From an uncultured Clostridia bacterium (GTDB lineage: Bacteria; Bacillota; Clostridia; Oscillospirales; Acutalibacteraceae): a stretch of DNA of 64,000 bases. The notes under the pieces were generated by a model. That model worked only from the letters and a program-made list of their open reading frames with translations. It ran no database searches and was not told the DNA's origin. This document shows positions 1-8,882 of the stretch, piece by piece (position 1 is the stretch's first letter; each line of letters starts with the position of its first letter). The position numbers were made by a program, and so were the translations under genes. The DNA lies in assembly GCA_937884975.1 (NCBI GenBank), contig CAKZZS010000023.1, positions 111,119 through 175,118 of the forward strand, given 5' to 3'.

Positions 1-170
1 ACGCCGACCTTTGTTATGCCGGAATTTACCATTGTCGAAAGGGCAAAGTCGATAAGACGGTATCTGCCTGCAAACGGAACGGAACCCATTGTGCGAAGTC
101 CCGTCATTTCACTTAAAACCTCGTCATAGGCGTTGGAATAGATAATTCCGAGTGTATCCTTGCCTGCCAT
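1..170 (-). CDS. glgD: GlgD subunit of ADP-glucose pyrophosphorylase, N-terminal part only
   Basis: This is the reverse-strand start of GlgD, the second subunit of the Firmicute GlgC/GlgD ADP-glucose pyrophosphorylase; the window edge cuts it after about 56 codons. The visible part aligns with the N-terminus of GlgC ('GRYRLIDFALS'), but the GGxGxRL nucleotide-binding signature seen in the neighbouring GlgC is absent (it reads 'GLRTMGSVPFAG'). Loss of that signature is typical of GlgD, which is usually a modulating rather than a catalytic subunit. The ATG lies one base beyond the glgC stop, so the two are translated from one message downstream of glgB. The truncation is only the window border, not a broken gene. 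Confidence 0.85.
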   Translation of the reverse strand, partial: MAGKDTLGIIYSNAYDEVLSEMTGLRTMGSVPFAGRYRLIDFALSTMVNSGITKVG

Positions 171-171
171 A

Positions 172-1386
172 TTATTCCGCCTCCTTTACGTTTTCGCTTA
201 TCATTGCTTTGGGCTCAACCGATGCGCCCCTGCCTACCGTTATTCCTTCGCCGACTACAGCTACGCCCCAGTTTTCAAGGTTATCCATTTCCTCGGGACG
301 TTTGCCGACTACCGCGTTTTCTTCAATAACAGCGTTTTCGCCTATAATAGCGTACTGAACCGTAGCGCCGGATTTGACGACTGTACCGGGCATTACAATT
401 GAGTCGCGTACAATTGCGCCCTCTTCAACGGTAACATTCGCAAAAATTACGGAGAAATCGATTTCGCCGTCGATTACGGAGCCGTCGGAAATCATTGAAT
501 TCTGAACCTTTGCTTTAGTTGAAACATAGTGCGGAGGAGCAACGGGATTACGGGAATAGATTTTCCAGTTCGAGTCGCTTAAGTCAAGGTCAACCTTCGG
601 GTTGAGAAGGTCGAGGTTCGCCTCCCACAGACTGTCTATGGTTCCGACGTCCTTCCAGTAGCCGTCAAACCTGTATGCGAAAAGTCTTTCGCCGTTTTCG
701 TGCATAGCGGGGATTACGTCATGACCGAAGTCGTTTGAAGAATTCGGGTTTGCTTCGTCGTCAAGAAGATACTGACGAAGCTTTGACCAGGTGAAGATGT
801 AAACGCCCATTGAAGCCTTGTTGGATTTCGGATTTTTCGGCTTTTCCTCAAAGGCTGTAATTTTACCGTCGTCATCAACAAACATAAGACCGAAGCGTGA
901 CGCCTCTTCCCACGGAACCTCAAGCATTGCTATTGTGCAAGCCGCGTCCTTTTCCTTATGGAAATCGAGCATTTTTGAATAATCCATCTTATAGATATGG
1001 TCGCCCGAAAGGACGGCAACATATTCGGGATTATATCTGTCAATAAAGTTGATGTTCTGATAAATCGCGTTTGCCGTTCCCTTGTACCATTCGCTGCCCT
1101 GAATCTGCTGATAGGGTGAGAGAACGTGAACGCCGCCGTTCTGACGGTCAAGGTCCCAGGGCTGACCGTTACCTATGTAATCGTTTAATTCAAGCGGCTG
1201 ATACTGGGTGAGTACGCCTACAGTGTAAATACCCGAATTTACACAGTTTGAAAGCGGAAAGTCGATAATTCTGTACTTACCGCCGTAGGGTACCGCCGGT
1301 TTGGCGATTTTTTTTGTGAGAATGCCGAGCCTGCTGCCCTGACCGCCTGCAAGAAGCATGGCGATACATTCTGTTTTTCGTGCCAT
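172..1386 (-). CDS. glgC: Glucose-1-phosphate adenylyltransferase (GlgC)
   Basis: GlgC makes ADP-glucose from ATP and glucose-1-phosphate, the committed step of bacterial glycogen synthesis in the cytoplasm. The 404-residue product has the N-terminal nucleotidyltransferase signature '[14 protein letters not shown]' at about residues 11-24, followed by '[14 protein letters not shown]'. Its C-terminal third holds the left-handed beta-helix hexapeptide repeats that usually bind allosteric effectors. Length is normal for the family. The gene sits between glgB (38 bases upstream) and glgD (immediately downstream), all on the reverse strand, and this order supports one glycogen operon. No unusual features were seen. 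Confidence 0.95.
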   Translation of the reverse strand: MARKTECIAMLLAGGQGSRLGILTKKIAKPAVPYGGKYRIIDFPLSNCVNSGIYTVGVLTQYQPLELNDYIGNGQPWDLDRQNGGVHVLSPYQQIQGSEWYKGTANAIYQNINFIDRYNPEYVAVLSGDHIYKMDYSKMLDFHKEKDAACTIAMLEVPWEEASRFGLMFVDDDGKITAFEEKPKNPKSNKASMGVYIFTWSKLRQYLLDDEANPNSSNDFGHDVIPAMHENGERLFAYRFDGYWKDVGTIDSLWEANLDLLNPKVDLDLSDSNWKIYSRNPVAPPHYVSTKAKVQNSMISDGSVIDGEIDFSVIFANVTVEEGAIVRDSIVMPGTVVKSGATVQYAIIGENAVIEENAVVGKRPEEMDNLENWGVAVVGEGITVGRGASVEPKAMISENVKEAE

Positions 1387-1424
1387 AGAATTCCTCCTAT
1401 ATAATGGTTTGATTATTTATTATT

Positions 1425-3314
1425 TTATCTCGTTTTTTTGAGATATATTGTTGACATTGGCGGAAGGTCGAGAGAAATGCTGTTTTCAAGTCCGTGCATC
1501 GGCGTGTTGCTGGTTTTGATTTTATCCTTATTGCCTTTGCCCTCGCCGCCGAATTCGGCGCTGTCGGAATTGAAAACTACCTTGTAGTTGCCCTTTGAGG
1601 GAACGCCTATGCAGTAATTGTTTCTCTCAATATTAGTAAAGTTGCAGACGGCGATTACCTCCTTGCCCTTTTCGTCAATACGTCGAAAGGCAATAACGGA
1701 GTTGTCCGTGTCGTCGCTCGAAATCCAGGAAAAGCCTTCCCACGAATAGTCTATTTCCCAGAAGGAAGGATTATGTTTGTAGAAATTGTTGAGCTGCTTT
1801 ACATATTCCTTTAACTGACGGTGCTTTTCATAGTCAAGCAGCAGCCAGTCAAGTCCCTTTTCGTAATTCCACTCAATAAACTGACCGAATTCGCTTCCCA
1901 TAAACAAAAGCTTTTTGCCGGGATGAGCGTACATATATCCGAGGAACGCCCTTACTCCGGCAAACTTTTCTTCATAAGAGCCGGGCATTTTATCTATAAG
2001 CGACTTTTTGCCGTGAACAACCTCATCGTGAGAAATCGGAAGCACAAAGTTTTCCGAAAACGCGTAGAAGAAGGAGAAGGTGATACAGTCGTGGTTATAC
2101 TTTCGGAAATAACCGTCAAGTGAGAAATAACGTAAAATGTCATTCATCCAGCCCATATTCCACTTGAAATTAAAGCCGAGTCCGCCCATAAATACGGGCT
2201 TTGAAACCATCGGCCACGCCGTGCTTTCTTCGGCGACCATCATCACGTCGGGATAGTCCCTGAATATGTTTTCGTTAAGCTTTCTTAAAAACGCAACCGC
2301 TTCAAGATTTTCGTTTGAGCCGTTCTGGTTGGCTACCCATTCGCCGTCTTTTCTGTCGTAGTCAAGATAGAGCATTGATGCGACGGCGTCAACGCGCAGT
2401 CCGTCAATATGGAACTTGTCAAGCCAGTAAACCGCGCTTGACATAAGGAAGGACTGAACCTCGTTTCTTCCGAAATCGAAAACTCTTGTGCCCCACTGCT
2501 TATGCTCGCCCTTTCTGACGTCCGCATATTCGTAGCAGGGAGTTCCGTCAAACTCATAAAGTCCGTTTGCATCCTTCGGGAAATGCGCAGGCACCCAGTC
2601 AAGGATTACGCCGATGCCGTTCTGGTGGAATTTGTCAATAAGATACATTAAATCCTTCGGCTCGCCGTAGCGCGAGGTCGGCGCAAAATAACCCGTAACC
2701 TGATAGCCCCAGCTTCCGTCAAAGGGATACTCCGAAAGCGGCATAAACTCGACGTGAGTGTAACCCATGTCCTTAACATAAGGCACAAGCTCATCCGCAA
2801 GCGCGCGGTATGAAAGGAAATTTCCGTCCTCATATTGCTTCCAGCTGCCTGCGTGAAGCTCATAAATGCTTACGGGCGAGGAATAAATCCTCTTTGAAGC
2901 TCTGTCCTTTAACCATTTTTCATCGTGCCAGCTGTAACCGTCAAGCTCGTAAAATTTGCTCGCCGTGCCCGGCCTTGTCTCCGTGTGGAAGCCGTACGGG
3001 TCGCTTTTCATATTCAGCTCACCCGAAGGAGTGCGAATTGCATATTTATATGTGTCAAAGGTTTTTATCCCCTCAACCTGAGCTTCCCAGATACCCGACT
3101 CGGTAGCCTTGAACATAGGATTAGCCGAAGAATCCCATGAATTGAAATCGCCGACTACGCTTACAGCCTGAGCGTTGGGCGCCCAGACTCTGAAAACCAC
3201 CTTGTTCTCGTCAAGTCTGTGAGCGCCGAGGAACTCGTAGGATTTGATGTTGTTCCCCTGATGAAAAAGATAAGCAGGAACCTCAAGAATGTTTTGTTGC
3301 TCTTTTGCCGCCAT
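1425..3314 (-). CDS. glgB: 1,4-alpha-glucan branching enzyme (GlgB)
   Basis: GlgB introduces alpha-1,6 branches into glycogen. The 629-residue protein has an N-terminal CBM48 domain (about residues 25-115, '[18 protein letters not shown]') and a GH13 barrel. The expected catalytic residues are visible: the nucleophile Asp in 'GLRVDAVAS' (about residue 309), the acid/base Glu in 'MVAEEST' (about 361) and the transition-state His-Asp in '[10 protein letters not shown]'. A C-terminal all-beta domain follows. The ATG has a GAGGTG ribosome site and lies just downstream of a consensus promoter. It is the first gene of the reverse-strand glgB-glgC-glgD operon, so branching, substrate supply and its control are co-expressed. 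Length fits the shorter GlgB class that lacks an extra N-terminal domain. Confidence 0.95.
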   Translation of the reverse strand: MAAKEQQNILEVPAYLFHQGNNIKSYEFLGAHRLDENKVVFRVWAPNAQAVSVVGDFNSWDSSANPMFKATESGIWEAQVEGIKTFDTYKYAIRTPSGELNMKSDPYGFHTETRPGTASKFYELDGYSWHDEKWLKDRASKRIYSSPVSIYELHAGSWKQYEDGNFLSYRALADELVPYVKDMGYTHVEFMPLSEYPFDGSWGYQVTGYFAPTSRYGEPKDLMYLIDKFHQNGIGVILDWVPAHFPKDANGLYEFDGTPCYEYADVRKGEHKQWGTRVFDFGRNEVQSFLMSSAVYWLDKFHIDGLRVDAVASMLYLDYDRKDGEWVANQNGSNENLEAVAFLRKLNENIFRDYPDVMMVAEESTAWPMVSKPVFMGGLGFNFKWNMGWMNDILRYFSLDGYFRKYNHDCITFSFFYAFSENFVLPISHDEVVHGKKSLIDKMPGSYEEKFAGVRAFLGYMYAHPGKKLLFMGSEFGQFIEWNYEKGLDWLLLDYEKHRQLKEYVKQLNNFYKHNPSFWEIDYSWEGFSWISSDDTDNSVIAFRRIDEKGKEVIAVCNFTNIERNNYCIGVPSKGNYKVVFNSDSAEFGGEGKGNKDKIKTSNTPMHGLENSISLDLPPMSTIYLKKTR

Positions 3315-3354
3315 AAAAACACCTCACTGCGGTAAAAATACTTATACATATAGT

Positions 3355-3383
3355 ATTTTAGCAAAACGGGGGTATATTTTCAA
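3355..3383 (-). promoter_or_regulatory. Predicted sigma-A promoter of the glg operon
   Basis: On the reverse strand a -35 box TTGAAA (3378-3383) and a -10 box TAAAAT (3355-3360) are separated by exactly 17 bases and lie about 40 bases upstream of the glgB ATG. Spacing and boxes match housekeeping promoters; there is no experimental evidence. Confidence 0.6.
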
Positions 3384-3471
3384 GGGCTTTTTGGTTATTT
3401 AGTTAAAAAACATTCACAAATTTATTACAGCCGTTTGTGCAGTTTGTTACAAAAAATAAGAAAAAGGATAA

Positions 3472-3510
3472 AAGAAAAGCTCCTCGCTTAAAGTGAAGAG
3501 CTTTTCTTTT
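3472..3510. terminator. Bidirectional intrinsic terminator
   Basis: A perfect 10-bp stem (AAGAAAAGCT at 3472-3481 with AGCTTTTCTT at 3499-3508) is flanked by T-rich DNA on both sides. On the reverse strand it would end transcription of the HTH/DUF2975 pair before the glg operon promoter. This 363-base intergenic stretch (3315-3677) also contains the glg promoter and the inverted repeat at 3557-3666. Confidence 0.65.
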
Positions 3511-3556
3511 GCCCGAAAGGACATATTGGAGAGATTTCAAATAATAATCCGTACTA

Positions 3557-3666
3557 TCTTGTGCTGACTGCATAATGCGGCATTTATCAAAAGCCTGTTT
3601 ACAATTCTGCTGCTTTGGGGAAACTGCAAAATCGACCTTTTTAAAAGCCGCGCAGTCAGCACAAGA
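3557..3666. repeat. 110-bp element bounded by a perfect 15-bp inverted repeat
   Basis: The ends TCTTGTGCTGACTGC (3557-3571) and GCAGTCAGCACAAGA (3652-3666) are perfect reverse complements. A second matching pair, GCGGC (3577-3581) and GCCGC (3647-3651), lies just inside with a 5-base asymmetry. The interior has no reading frame of note. The element could be a miniature inverted-repeat transposable element or the folded part of a small RNA. It lies 11 bases downstream of the stop of the reverse-strand HTH gene, so it would sit in that transcript's 3' region. Confidence 0.6.
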
Positions 3667-3677
3667 GCATTTGGGGT

Positions 3678-3896
3678 TCAGTCACCGACGCTTTCATCCG
3701 GAACATATTCAAGTATGTCCGCCACGTCGCAGTCAAGAGCCTTGCAGATAGCTTCAAGAGTGGAAAAGCGTATTGCCTTGGCTTTGCCTGTTTTGAGTAT
3801 GGAGAGATTCGGCAGGGTAATGCCGATCGTTTCACTTAACTGCGTAGAGGTCATTTTCCTCTTCGCAAGCATTACGTCTATATTGACTCTAATCAT
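3678..3896 (-). CDS. Small Cro/C1-type HTH regulator partnered with DUF2975 protein
   Basis: This 72-residue protein is almost entirely one Cro/C1-family helix-turn-helix (about residues 6-65, with 'MTSTQLSETIGITLPNLS' as helices 2 and 3). It is a DNA-binding regulator that probably works as a dimer. It begins 17 bases after the DUF2975 membrane gene, and HTH_26/YozG-like proteins are frequently paired with DUF2975 proteins in Firmicutes. That pairing suggests membrane-linked control, but targets and signal are unknown. The family link is by recognition; the function of the pair is inference. Confidence 0.85.
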   Translation of the reverse strand: MIRVNIDVMLAKRKMTSTQLSETIGITLPNLSILKTGKAKAIRFSTLEAICKALDCDVADILEYVPDESVGD

Positions 3897-3913
3897 TTAA
3901 TCACATTCCAAAA

Positions 3914-4402
3914 TCATATTGTCATCGAGTTTTCTTCCTGAAGCTCGTTTGCGCGTTTGAGCATTTCAATAAGAACCGAGCAGGCAAGGGTCAGTATCAG
4001 CGCCGTAAAGGACACAAGCGCCGAAGCCACCACAGCCGTAATTGCCGGAGTGCCGCGCGACGCGGTGAACACATAAATGAATACCGCCGCAACAAGGTAA
4101 AGCGCAAAAACGGGAGCAGCGCAGTTCCTGGCAACCTTGAAACTATAAATATTCGACTTTGAGAACGGTTTGTTTTCAATTACCTTGTTGCAAATTCTTA
4201 AGCCCTGGAAAACGGCTATATAGAAAAGCACCGAGGTAAGATAAACGAAAACAAGAAAAGCAGGTCTTAACGCGCTGAAGCTCTGGACACGGTAAGCGTA
4301 TTTAATTGAAAGCGGATAAAGCAACAACGCTTCAAAAACAAACACGGCTGCCGATACAATTACTAACAGCACCTTAAGAGTTTTAACGCTTTTGTTATTC
4401 AT
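3914..4402 (-). CDS. DUF2975 family four-helix membrane protein
   Basis: The 162-residue product has four hydrophobic segments (about residues 8-30, 45-70, 95-115 and 120-148) and matches the DUF2975 layout, including 'NKPFSKSN' between helices 2 and 3. Biochemical function is unknown. An in-frame ATG exists at 4459, but the promoter -10 box lies at 4447-4452, so translation must begin downstream; the ATG at 4402, preceded by GAGTGG, is chosen. The next gene encodes a small HTH regulator, the usual companion of DUF2975 proteins, so the two likely form a signal-sensing pair. It ends before a bidirectional terminator. Confidence 0.8.
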   Translation of the reverse strand: MNNKSVKTLKVLLVIVSAAVFVFEALLLYPLSIKYAYRVQSFSALRPAFLVFVYLTSVLFYIAVFQGLRICNKVIENKPFSKSNIYSFKVARNCAAPVFALYLVAAVFIYVFTASRGTPAITAVVASALVSFTALILTLACSVLIEMLKRANELQEENSMTI

Positions 4403-4446
4403 AAAACCACTCTTGCCTTTTTTACTTTTTTTCTTTTTCCAGTTTA

Positions 4447-4475
4447 AATATATCATCAAATTTATCGTTTGTCAA
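4447..4475 (-). promoter_or_regulatory. Predicted promoter of the DUF2975/HTH operon
   Basis: Reverse-strand TTGACA (4470-4475) and TATATT (4447-4452) are separated by 17 bases. The transcription start would fall near 4440, which rules out the longer reading-frame start at 4459. Confidence 0.7.
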
Positions 4476-4652
4476 TAAACAATTGGCAGAAATGAATGTT
4501 TTTCGTGCATTTTTTGGGAATAATCAAGGAATGAAAATAAAGTGTATATTTATGTATATTTGCGAATATTTATGTATATTTTTTCTAAAAACACTTTAGT
4601 ATGCGAAAAAACCGTAAAATGGTATGTAAGGGCATATACCTTTACACCGCCT

Positions 4653-4754
4653 AAAACCCTGTTCAAAAAGTAAAAAACTTTTGGTGAAATCCCGTTTTTT
4701 GACATTTTTCGGGACTCAAAAACCGAAAGTTAGAAACATTTTGAACAGAGTTTT
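4653..4754. repeat. 102-bp intergenic inverted repeat with internal hairpins
   Basis: Outer arms of 16 bases (AAAAC-C-CTGTTCAAAA at 4653-4668 and TTTTGAACAG-A-GTTTT at 4739-4754) pair with one mismatch. Inside lie AAAAGT/ACTTTT (4666-4682) and TCCCG/CGGGA (4690-4714) hairpins. No reading frame is present. It is a candidate miniature mobile element or structured RNA. The surrounding gene-free stretch 4476-5084 is AT-rich and otherwise holds only the repeat at 4846-4954. Confidence 0.5.
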
Positions 4755-4845
4755 GAACAAACCGAAATGTATATACATTTTTACAGTGTTTATACATTTT
4801 TTAATAGTAAATGAGAAAAATCGAAATGAAAAAGACGTTAAATAA

Positions 4846-4954
4846 TAGGGGCAGCGTTTGTCGCTCTGTAATAACGGGTGGGCATGGAAACCCACCCCTA
4901 CGGTGCAAGCGAATAATTATAGTATTCTGTAGGGGAGGGTCTCTGCGCCCTCCC
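4846..4954. repeat. GTAGGGG-type dispersed intergenic repeat (two adjacent units)
   Basis: The first unit starts TAGGGGCAG (4846) and ends CCCACCCCTACGG (4891-4903), with an internal GGTGGG/CCCACC hairpin. The second starts TGTAGGGGAGGG (4928-4939) and folds with CCCTCCC (4948-4954). Related units with TGTAGGGG and CCCCTAC ends occur at 6926-7018 and 18327-18404, so this is a dispersed, non-coding repeat family. Confidence 0.6.
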
Positions 4955-5084
4955 GAAACAAATCAAGATGACAAAACCTAAAATCGACAACGTTTTTTAA
5001 ATCTTTAATATTGTAAAATGTTTGTCGGTTCTTGTCGTTTTTTAAATTTCTACTTTAATTCGACAGCGAAAAGCGGCTGTTTCA

Positions 5085-5113
5085 TTGACCTTGTTTGAAT
5101 GCGTTGGTATAAT
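5085..5113 (+). promoter_or_regulatory. Predicted promoter of the HTH receptor-like gene
   Basis: TTGACC (5085-5090) and TATAAT (5108-5113) are spaced by 17 bases. A potential TTG start codon at 5085 is the -35 box itself, so the real start of the gene is the ATG at 5133. Confidence 0.7.
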
Positions 5114-5132
5114 GAAAACGGAGGCGAAACCA

Positions 5133-6812
5133 ATGGATAAATACAAATTCGGAAATAAGCTGACCGAGTACCGTACTCAAAAGGGACTCACCCAGGGTGA
5201 GCTTGGCGAAATACTCGGAGTTTCAAATAAAGCCGTTTCAAAATGGGAAAACGGTTCGGCAATGCCTCGCCTTGATATGATGAGCAAAATCACGGATTAT
5301 TTCGGTGTGAGTATGGATGAGTTTCTTGATATTCCGTCAGACAAAAAGACAACAGATGAGGAATTGGAACAGAAATACCTGAAGCTGTATAATGAAAAGA
5401 TGAAAAGGCGGAAGATACTGCGCGGATTACTGTTTATTGTTTTCCCGAGTATTCTGATAATAACTTTACTTATATACATTTTCGGTCCGGTAATTCTTGT
5501 GAAAATGAAATATAACTCAATGTCCGAATACGCAAAGATTAAACCTGAAAAGTTTGACAGTTATGATTTGGCTTTTGACTACACTACTTCATTTGGAAAA
5601 GTTGGAAATGTAACCTTTTCTCTTCCCGACGGAACAGAACTTTTCAGGGATGTTTCAAATGTGGAAAAAAGCTATAAAAAGATTTCGGTAAACGGTGAAA
5701 ATCTCAATGATGAAGAACATTTTGACGTTTATCATGTTCTTTACAGTCCTGAAGGCGGAGGGCTTGAGCATTTTGATTATATTCTGAATTGGGAAGACGA
5801 ATGGTTCAGTGAGAACTATGACGGAAAGCATTACAGAATGGGTGACCTGAAATGGCTCGGTTATAATTATGACTGGAAGAATAATATAAAATGTTGCGAT
5901 TGGAAAAAGGCTTTAATGTCATATAATCTTCTGACATTGTGGGATGTTGCCGCACCGATTAGTGACAGGGTTATTGAATACAGCGGTTCAAATGCAAAAG
6001 GATTTATTACTGTATGGAATCACAACGGCGTAACAACTTATAATGCTGACCTTTATAACGCTGAAGGTGAAAGCATTGGAATTGTATATACCGATGCAAA
6101 TAAAAATGATACATCCGATTATAAAACGTTTTGTATGACACTTAATTCCGTCGTTTTTACGGGAGAGGAAGTTCTTGACGAAGAACAACGCAGTTGGCGT
6201 GATGCTTACGATATGGTTGAAAGAGATTGGGACAGGTCAATGAGATGGAGAGATGACCTTCCGTATGTTACGCCTAACCCCGACCTTGAAATACTTAAGG
6301 CAGAGGAGGTTACAACTTACTCACTCAAAGAGGGAATGACGGAAAACGATATAATAAAAACTCTCGGCGAGCCGAAGGAAATCGAATTTGTGAGCGAAGA
6401 CGGTTTTAATAAAAAGGTTTATGTGTACGACGGGGTGAAAATAACGTTTTTAAAGGAATACCTCGGCGAAGCGTATATGGATGAAATCTGGTCGGCTGAA
6501 TTTACCGACAAGGATGCTCAATTCCCGAGGGATATTAAAATCGGTGATTCGCTCGAGAGCATTCTTCTGAAATTGCCGCAGGAGAGGGATAAGGATTACC
6601 GCCTTGACGGAAAGGTCTACGGCGACGGAATGTATAAGTTCACGGACGGCTTTGCTTATGTGGATGAACAGTTAAAGGACGGTGAGCCGCAGGAGGGCGA
6701 GTACCAGCTCAATGTCAGCTGCGGCTACTGGCCTGAAATAGATTTTATCCTCGATAAGGATCTTAATGTTGAGTCGGTGACAATATTTTATACGAGTAGT
6801 GGAATAGGATAA
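5133..6812 (+). CDS. Membrane-anchored XRE-type HTH protein with large extracellular domain
   Basis: The 559-residue protein joins an N-terminal Cro/C1 HTH (about residues 5-62, 'LTQGELGEILGVSNKAVSKW') through a charged helix to one transmembrane segment (about 98-122) and a roughly 435-residue outer domain that I do not recognise. The layout implies a one-component receptor: DNA-binding part inside, sensing part outside. The C-terminal portion contains two stretches with similar openings ('LKEGMTENDIIKTLGEP' and 'IKIGDSLESILLKLPQE') that could be repeated small beta/alpha modules. The start at 5133 has GGAGG eight bases upstream and follows a consensus promoter. The gene stands alone and ends in a strong terminator. 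HTH and membrane segment are visible; the receptor role is inference. Confidence 0.75.
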   Translation: MDKYKFGNKLTEYRTQKGLTQGELGEILGVSNKAVSKWENGSAMPRLDMMSKITDYFGVSMDEFLDIPSDKKTTDEELEQKYLKLYNEKMKRRKILRGLLFIVFPSILIITLLIYIFGPVILVKMKYNSMSEYAKIKPEKFDSYDLAFDYTTSFGKVGNVTFSLPDGTELFRDVSNVEKSYKKISVNGENLNDEEHFDVYHVLYSPEGGGLEHFDYILNWEDEWFSENYDGKHYRMGDLKWLGYNYDWKNNIKCCDWKKALMSYNLLTLWDVAAPISDRVIEYSGSNAKGFITVWNHNGVTTYNADLYNAEGESIGIVYTDANKNDTSDYKTFCMTLNSVVFTGEEVLDEEQRSWRDAYDMVERDWDRSMRWRDDLPYVTPNPDLEILKAEEVTTYSLKEGMTENDIIKTLGEPKEIEFVSEDGFNKKVYVYDGVKITFLKEYLGEAYMDEIWSAEFTDKDAQFPRDIKIGDSLESILLKLPQERDKDYRLDGKVYGDGMYKFTDGFAYVDEQLKDGEPQEGEYQLNVSCGYWPEIDFILDKDLNVESVTIFYTSSGIG

Positions 6813-6833
6813 AATAAAAAATTCATACTTTTT

Positions 6834-6875
6834 CGGACTTTGTTGCGGAAAACGCGCAACAAAGTCCGTTTTTTT
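6834..6875 (+). terminator. Strong intrinsic terminator
   Basis: A perfect 14-bp stem (CGGACTTTGTTGCG at 6834-6847 with CGCAACAAAGTCCG at 6855-6868) is followed by seven T. It ends the HTH receptor gene and insulates the phage head operon from it. Confidence 0.9.
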
Positions 6876-6925
6876 ATCTATGGGTGAAAGCGATATCAAT
6901 CAGCAGGAAACTAATTGAAATGATT

Positions 6926-7018
6926 TGTAGGGGACGGCCTCCCGGACGTCCCGTTGCCGTCGAGGACGGCAATTGCCCGTAAACGGGCAACAGGTTGTCA
7001 AGCATGCCAACCCCTACG
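6926..7018. repeat. GTAGGGG-type dispersed repeat upstream of the phage operon
   Basis: The unit opens with TGTAGGGG (6926-6933), closes with CCCCTACGG, and has internal hairpins such as TTGCCGTC/GACGGCAA and TTGCCCGT/ACGGGCAA. It lies only 35 bases upstream of the first phage head gene. I see no clear promoter between the upstream terminator and that gene. Confidence 0.6.
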
Positions 7019-7053
7019 GAGTAGTTCAAGGCTGAATGAATACGGGAGGAAAG

Positions 7054-7572
7054 ATGAATAAACAGTTTTCGTTAAATAACAGTGAGCCATCGTCTGCGTG
7101 CGAAAGGCTTACAAACAAGGAAAAGGAGTTTTGCCGTATCTATGCGGAAACAATGGACAAGCGCAGGGCGGCTTATGAGGCAGGCTACAGGCTTTTGCCC
7201 CTGAAGAGCGCATTAAAGCTTCTTGAAAAACGGAGGGTCAGGGATTTCCTTGATTCAATTGAGAACAGTCGTGAGAGCTTTTCGGGCGAGGTTGAAGCAG
7301 GCTTTCGCCGTCTTGCATTCGGCTCGACGGCAGACGCGGTTAAGCTGCTTTTTGCTCAAAATCTTACGGATGAGCAAATTGAGTCGCTGGACCTTTTTAA
7401 CGTGTCGGATATAAAAAAGCCGAAGGGCGGAGGAATTGAGATAAAGTTTTTTGACCGTCAGAAGGCGCTTGAGGCTCTTAACGAGTTGAGCTCGAACAAG
7501 GGTGACGCGGCGCTGCCGTTTTATAAAGCGCTTGAAAAAGGCGCAAGGGAAAATGAAGAGGATGAGGACTGA
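7054..7572 (+). CDS. Phage terminase small subunit
   Basis: This 172-residue protein is the DNA-recognition subunit of a packaging motor. The N-terminal part ('LTNKEKEFCRIYAETMDKR', then 'AAYEAGY') matches the Terminase_2 helix-turn-helix of PBSX/SPP1-like phages. The central region 'DAVKLLFAQNLTDEQIESLD' and the following 'GGGIEIKFFDRQKALEAL' also fit that family. ATG 7054 is preferred over ATG 7036 because GGGAGG lies directly upstream of it. Its stop overlaps the start of the large subunit by one base, implying coupled translation. The C-terminus is acidic (ENEEDED). Confidence 0.85.
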   Translation: MNKQFSLNNSEPSSACERLTNKEKEFCRIYAETMDKRRAAYEAGYRLLPLKSALKLLEKRRVRDFLDSIENSRESFSGEVEAGFRRLAFGSTADAVKLLFAQNLTDEQIESLDLFNVSDIKKPKGGGIEIKFFDRQKALEALNELSSNKGDAALPFYKALEKGARENEEDED

Positions 7573-8828
7573 TGGGCAACAGGAGGTTTGAATCCTTTTC
7601 AAAAAAGCAGATGACCGCCCTGACGTGGTGGTGCGAGAGCAGTAAATACCGCAGCCGCGACGCAATAATATGTGACGGCGCGGTAAGAAGCGGCAAGACG
7701 GTTTGCCTTTCAATTTCATTTATCTGTTGGGCATTTTATTGCTTTAAGGATACTTCGTTCGCTTTCTGCGGCAAGACGGTGACTTCGCTTAAAAGAAATG
7801 TGATAGTTCCGCTTCTGCCCGTTCTTGAAGAAATGGGCTTTAAATGCAGGGAGTTAAAATCGAAGAATCTTATTGAAATAAGTCTGGGAAAACAGTTTAA
7901 CAGATTTTATCTTTTCGGCGGCAAAGATGAAGGCTCGGCGGCGCTTATTCAGGGTATGACGCTCGGCGGAGTGCTTTTTGACGAGGTCGCTTTGATGCCG
8001 CGTTCCTTTGTTGAGCAAGCTCTTGCGCGCTGTTCGGAGCAGGATGCAAAATTCTTTTTTAACTGTAACCCGGAAAATCCGCAGCACTGGTTTTACAGGG
8101 AATGGATTAAGAAAACCGAAGAGAAAAACGCGCTGTACCTTCATTTTGTAATGGAGGACAACCCGTCTCTTTCGCCCGAGGTTATTGCGCGTTACAAATC
8201 GCTTTACAGCGGAACGTTCTATGAGCGCTTCGTTGAGGGTAAATGGGTTGCCGCCGAAGGGTTGGTCTATCCGTTTTTCAGCGAAAAATATAACGTAGGC
8301 TTTCCCGAGGGCAGGTGTGACAAATTCTTCGTTTCCTGTGATTACGGTACGGTAAATCCTGCTTCCTTCGGGTTGTGGGGACGTTACGGAGACAAGTGGT
8401 TCAGACTCAGGGAATACTATCACGATTCAAGACAGAAGGGCTTTCAGAAAACGGATGAGGAATACTATTCCGATTTAAAGAAGCTTATCGGAAACGAAAA
8501 AATCGACTCTGTGATAGTTGACCCGTCAGCCGCCTCGTTTATGGAGTGTATAAGACGTCACGGCGAATACAGGGTAGTCCCTGCAAAAAACGATGTCGAT
8601 GACGGAATACGCAAGGTGTCGACTCTTTTAAAGGAAAGAAAACTGGTGTTCTCACCCGAATGTAAGGATTCCTTAAGGGAATTTTCGCTTTACAGATGGG
8701 ACAGCACATATATAAAAGACAAACCCGTAAAAGAGAACGATCACGCAATGGACGATATACGCTATTTTGTTTCTACTGCTGTCGGTGAGCAGGAAAGCGG
8801 ATTCTTTGCGCTGTCGGTGGAAAGATAA
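7572..8828 (+). CDS. Phage terminase large subunit (PBSX/Terminase_3 type)
   Basis: The 418-residue motor ATPase and nuclease cuts and pumps phage DNA into empty heads. Visible motifs are Walker A 'GAVRSGKT' (about residues 35-42), Walker B 'GVLFDEV' (about 132-138), and the three acidic positions expected of the RNase H-like nuclease in 'SCDYGTVNP' (about 255), 'VIVDPSAAS' (about 315) and 'HAMDDIRY' (about 392). All catalytic elements appear intact, arguing against long-term decay. Length is typical of the PBSX family. Its ATG overlaps the small-subunit stop. Confidence 0.92.
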   Translation: MGNRRFESFSKKQMTALTWWCESSKYRSRDAIICDGAVRSGKTVCLSISFICWAFYCFKDTSFAFCGKTVTSLKRNVIVPLLPVLEEMGFKCRELKSKNLIEISLGKQFNRFYLFGGKDEGSAALIQGMTLGGVLFDEVALMPRSFVEQALARCSEQDAKFFFNCNPENPQHWFYREWIKKTEEKNALYLHFVMEDNPSLSPEVIARYKSLYSGTFYERFVEGKWVAAEGLVYPFFSEKYNVGFPEGRCDKFFVSCDYGTVNPASFGLWGRYGDKWFRLREYYHDSRQKGFQKTDEEYYSDLKKLIGNEKIDSVIVDPSAASFMECIRRHGEYRVVPAKNDVDDGIRKVSTLLKERKLVFSPECKDSLREFSLYRWDSTYIKDKPVKENDHAMDDIRYFVSTAVGEQESGFFALSVER

Positions 8829-8882
8829 ACCGCCGACAAATAGGTTCGTATGAACTTATTTTAATTTCTGAAAGGAGTGTTT

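Noticed and set aside
7854..8423. 189-codon reverse-strand open frame inside the large terminase gene
   Set aside because: It lies antisense to a gene with clear terminase motifs, has no ribosome site and no recognisable protein pattern; it is a codon-bias shadow.
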